Of a stretch of 64,000 nucleotides of DNA, positions 62,736 through 64,000 are shown piece by piece. The notes under the pieces are model-generated. The model made no database searches and was not told where the DNA came from. It saw nothing but the letters and a program-made list of their open reading frames with translations. The stretch comes from Microbacterium proteolyticum (lineage in GTDB: Bacteria; Actinomycetota; Actinomycetes; Actinomycetales; Microbacteriaceae). The first letter of the stretch is position 1. Each line of letters opens with the position of its first letter. The stretch is from positions 184,227-248,226 of the forward strand of contig NZ_JACHXY010000003.1 of NCBI RefSeq assembly GCF_014192415.1. Direction: 5' to 3'. The translations under genes and the position numbers were made by a program.

Positions 62736-63295
62736 CCCTCCCGCCGGGCATTCGCATCGCGTGGCGGGCGGTTCCCGCGCGCTCGTCGCGGCGAGACACG
62801 TCGCGGGCGCTCCTCGCGGAGATGCTCCCCGGTGCGGGGTTCGTCTCCCGATGCCCGCTGTGCGGCGGTGACCACGGTCGGATTCGGGTGGAAGGCGAGG
62901 ATGCCGAGGCGGCGGATGCCGCGGTGTCGGTGTCGTACGTCCCCGGGTGGGCCGTCGTCGCGGTGACACGGGAGCACGCGCGCATCGGCGTCGACGCAGC
63001 GCCGGCGGATGCCGCGGGACTCGATCGCGTCCTCCCCGGTGCGGCGGATGCGCGAGCCTGGGCGCGTGCGGAAGCGGTGCTGAAGGCCGACGGGCGGGGT
63101 CTGGCCGTCGACCCGGCTCGCGTCTCCGTACACGAGAGCACGGATGGGTGGTGCGCGAGGATCATCGACCGTCCGGACGGCCGGCACTCGACGACCGAAT
63201 GGCGTGGGTGGGACCTCGACGGCCCCGAGGGTGTGGTGGCGGCGGTCGCTGTCGACGCGCCCGCCGAGGCCCACCGCCGCGCGCGTAACTCCTGA
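62732..63295 (+). CDS. 4'-phosphopantetheinyl transferase-like protein
   Basis: A 187-residue protein: GFVSRCPLCGGDHGRI (Cys pair common in Sfp-type enzymes), VSVSYVPGWAVVAVTREHARIGVDAAP (strand with the Asp metal ligand) and ARAWARAEAVLKADGRGL, which matches the W-x3-E-A-x-x-K signature. It would attach phosphopantetheine to a carrier protein; no carrier-protein gene is nearby. GTG overlaps the preceding stop (GTGA). Confidence 0.78.
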   Translation: MTLPPGIRIAWRAVPARSSRRDTSRALLAEMLPGAGFVSRCPLCGGDHGRIRVEGEDAEAADAAVSVSYVPGWAVVAVTREHARIGVDAAPADAAGLDRVLPGAADARAWARAEAVLKADGRGLAVDPARVSVHESTDGWCARIIDRPDGRHSTTEWRGWDLDGPEGVVAAVAVDAPAEAHRRARNS

Positions 63296-63339
63296 CCGGC
63301 GCGGTTGAAGCGGGTGACCCGCCCCGGACCCCGTAAGTG

Positions 63340-64000
63340 TCAGGGGCGCGGCGGCAGAGCCTCGGCGTCGATCCAGCGCGACAGCACCGCCACGGCATCC
63401 GGTCCGCCGGCGCGCTCGACCGCGGCGCGGAAATCCTCGGTCGTGACGAGTGCGTGCCGGTGCTGCGCCGTCCAACCCCGCACCAGGTCGAAGAACGCCT
63501 GGTCTCCGAGCGTCCGGCGAAGAGCGTGCAGGGTCAGTGCTCCGCGCTTGTAGACGCGATCGTCGAACATGTCGTCGGGGCCGGGGTCGGCCAGGAGCAG
63601 ATCGCGGGGCTTGGCGGCGAGGCGCGCGTAGTGCTCGGCGACACACGTCTCGACGGGGGTGCCGCCCGAGGCATCCGACCACAGCCACTCGGCGTAACAG
63701 GCGAAGCCCTCGTTGAGCCAGATGTCGCGCCAGCGCGCGATGCCGACGCTGTTCCCGAACCACTGGTGTGCCAGCTCGTGCGCCACCAGACGCTGAGCTG
63801 CCGGTACGAGATGGTTCATGCCGAAGACGGCGAGACCCTGCGCCTCGAGCGGGATCTCGAGCTCGTCGGCCGTGACGACCAACGAGCAGGTGTCCTGCGG
63901 ATAGGGCCCGAAGAGCCGGTCGAACACACGGAGCATCTCGGGCACTGCCGCGAAGGCGCGATCGACCGCCGCGTTCAGTGACGGGGGCGCGGTGACGCTG
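63340..64000 (-). CDS. M1 family metallopeptidase, C-terminal part (continues beyond the window)
   Basis: The last 220 or so residues of a zinc aminopeptidase. HELAHQWFG (HExxH), then 18 residues later WLNEGF (the third zinc ligand Glu), identify the M1/gluzincin family. EKAs such as CYAEWLW and RRTLGDQAFFDLVRGW are typical of the bacterial ERAP/PepN-like short type. The N-terminal GxMEN motif lies outside the window. The tail ends shortly after a helical segment (DAVAVLSRWIDAEALPP), so the long PepN C-terminal domain is absent. Confidence 0.9.
   Translation of the reverse strand, partial: SVTAPPSLNAAVDRAFAAVPEMLRVFDRLFGPYPQDTCSLVVTADELEIPLEAQGLAVFGMNHLVPAAQRLVAHELAHQWFGNSVGIARWRDIWLNEGFACYAEWLWSDASGGTPVETCVAEHYARLAAKPRDLLLADPGPDDMFDDRVYKRGALTLHALRRTLGDQAFFDLVRGWTAQHRHALVTTEDFRAAVERAGGPDAVAVLSRWIDAEALPPRP

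Overview
The window reads as ordinary chromosome of a high-GC actinobacterium, most likely a Microbacterium-like member of the Microbacteriaceae. This is inferred from the base composition (about 70% GC by eye), from actinobacterial marker families (CarD, GlnR-type regulator, SenX3-RegX3, DUF3027, DUF3263, DUF2332, DUF4032, an XPB-type helicase, an IspD-IspF fusion), from frequent GTG starts with ATGA/GTGA stop-start overlaps, and from many leaderless promoters. I see no rRNA, insertion sequence, prophage, CRISPR array or integrase. One tRNA gene (Thr, anticodon TGT) is present.

Layout. 1-2.3 kb: start of an HNH nuclease gene, a 37-codon small ORF that runs into a terminator, an M23 peptidase and a DtxR regulator, all on minus. 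2.4-9 kb: serC, a cold-shock-domain/DUF3027 pair, a small membrane protein with a helicase-associated protein, and the XPB-type helicase. 8.5-13.2 kb: an OmpR-type two-component system, then groEL under two CIRCE operators, and cspA. 13.3-21.3 kb: LytR_C, DUF3263 and DUF2332 proteins, msrB with a nitroreductase-like gene, a DMT transporter, a GntR regulator with its membrane partner and an AT-rich operator, a frameshifted membrane gene and an amylosucrase-like GH13 enzyme.

21.4-40.4 kb is the accessory core: a surface polysaccharide locus of about 19 kb. A minus arm (28.6-21.4 kb) holds a GT4, a glycosyltransferase fused to a WS/DGAT-like acyltransferase, a hexapeptide acyltransferase, a GT2-GT4 fusion and an Alg14/Alg13-like glycosyltransferase. 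A divergent plus arm (28.9-34.8 kb) holds Wzz-like, Wzy-like, GT2, Wzx-like and SGNH-lipoprotein genes joined by 4-bp overlaps. A second minus arm (37.8-34.8 kb) holds a pyruvyltransferase, another hexapeptide acyltransferase and a GT. Two paralogous exported proteins follow (40.4-37.8 kb). Together they predict a Wzx/Wzy-made polymer or glycoconjugate decorated with acyl and pyruvyl groups. The initiating sugar-phosphate transferase and the tyrosine kinase of the export system are not in view.

40.5-64 kb is conserved core: tRNA-Thr, a DsbA-like protein lacking the CxxC motif, an orphan MsmK/UgpC-type ATPase, a DUF4032 kinase-like protein, cysS-rlmB, ispDF-carD, senX3-regX3 divergent from phoU, gpmA, a five-gene ygfZ/FABP/FUSC operon, glnR, and ppk followed by overlapping NUDIX-phosphatase and phosphopantetheinyl-transferase-like genes. 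The window ends inside an M1 aminopeptidase. Eleven-bp-spaced GTTCACC-like repeats lie between senX3 and phoU and again before ppk, suggesting one phosphate-responsive circuit.

Two genome-wide signals stand out: nearly identical spacing of -10 hexamers 6-8 nt before start codons (leaderless mRNAs), and strong excess of the hexamer GGATGC/GCATCC, which appears even where it forces rare codons.
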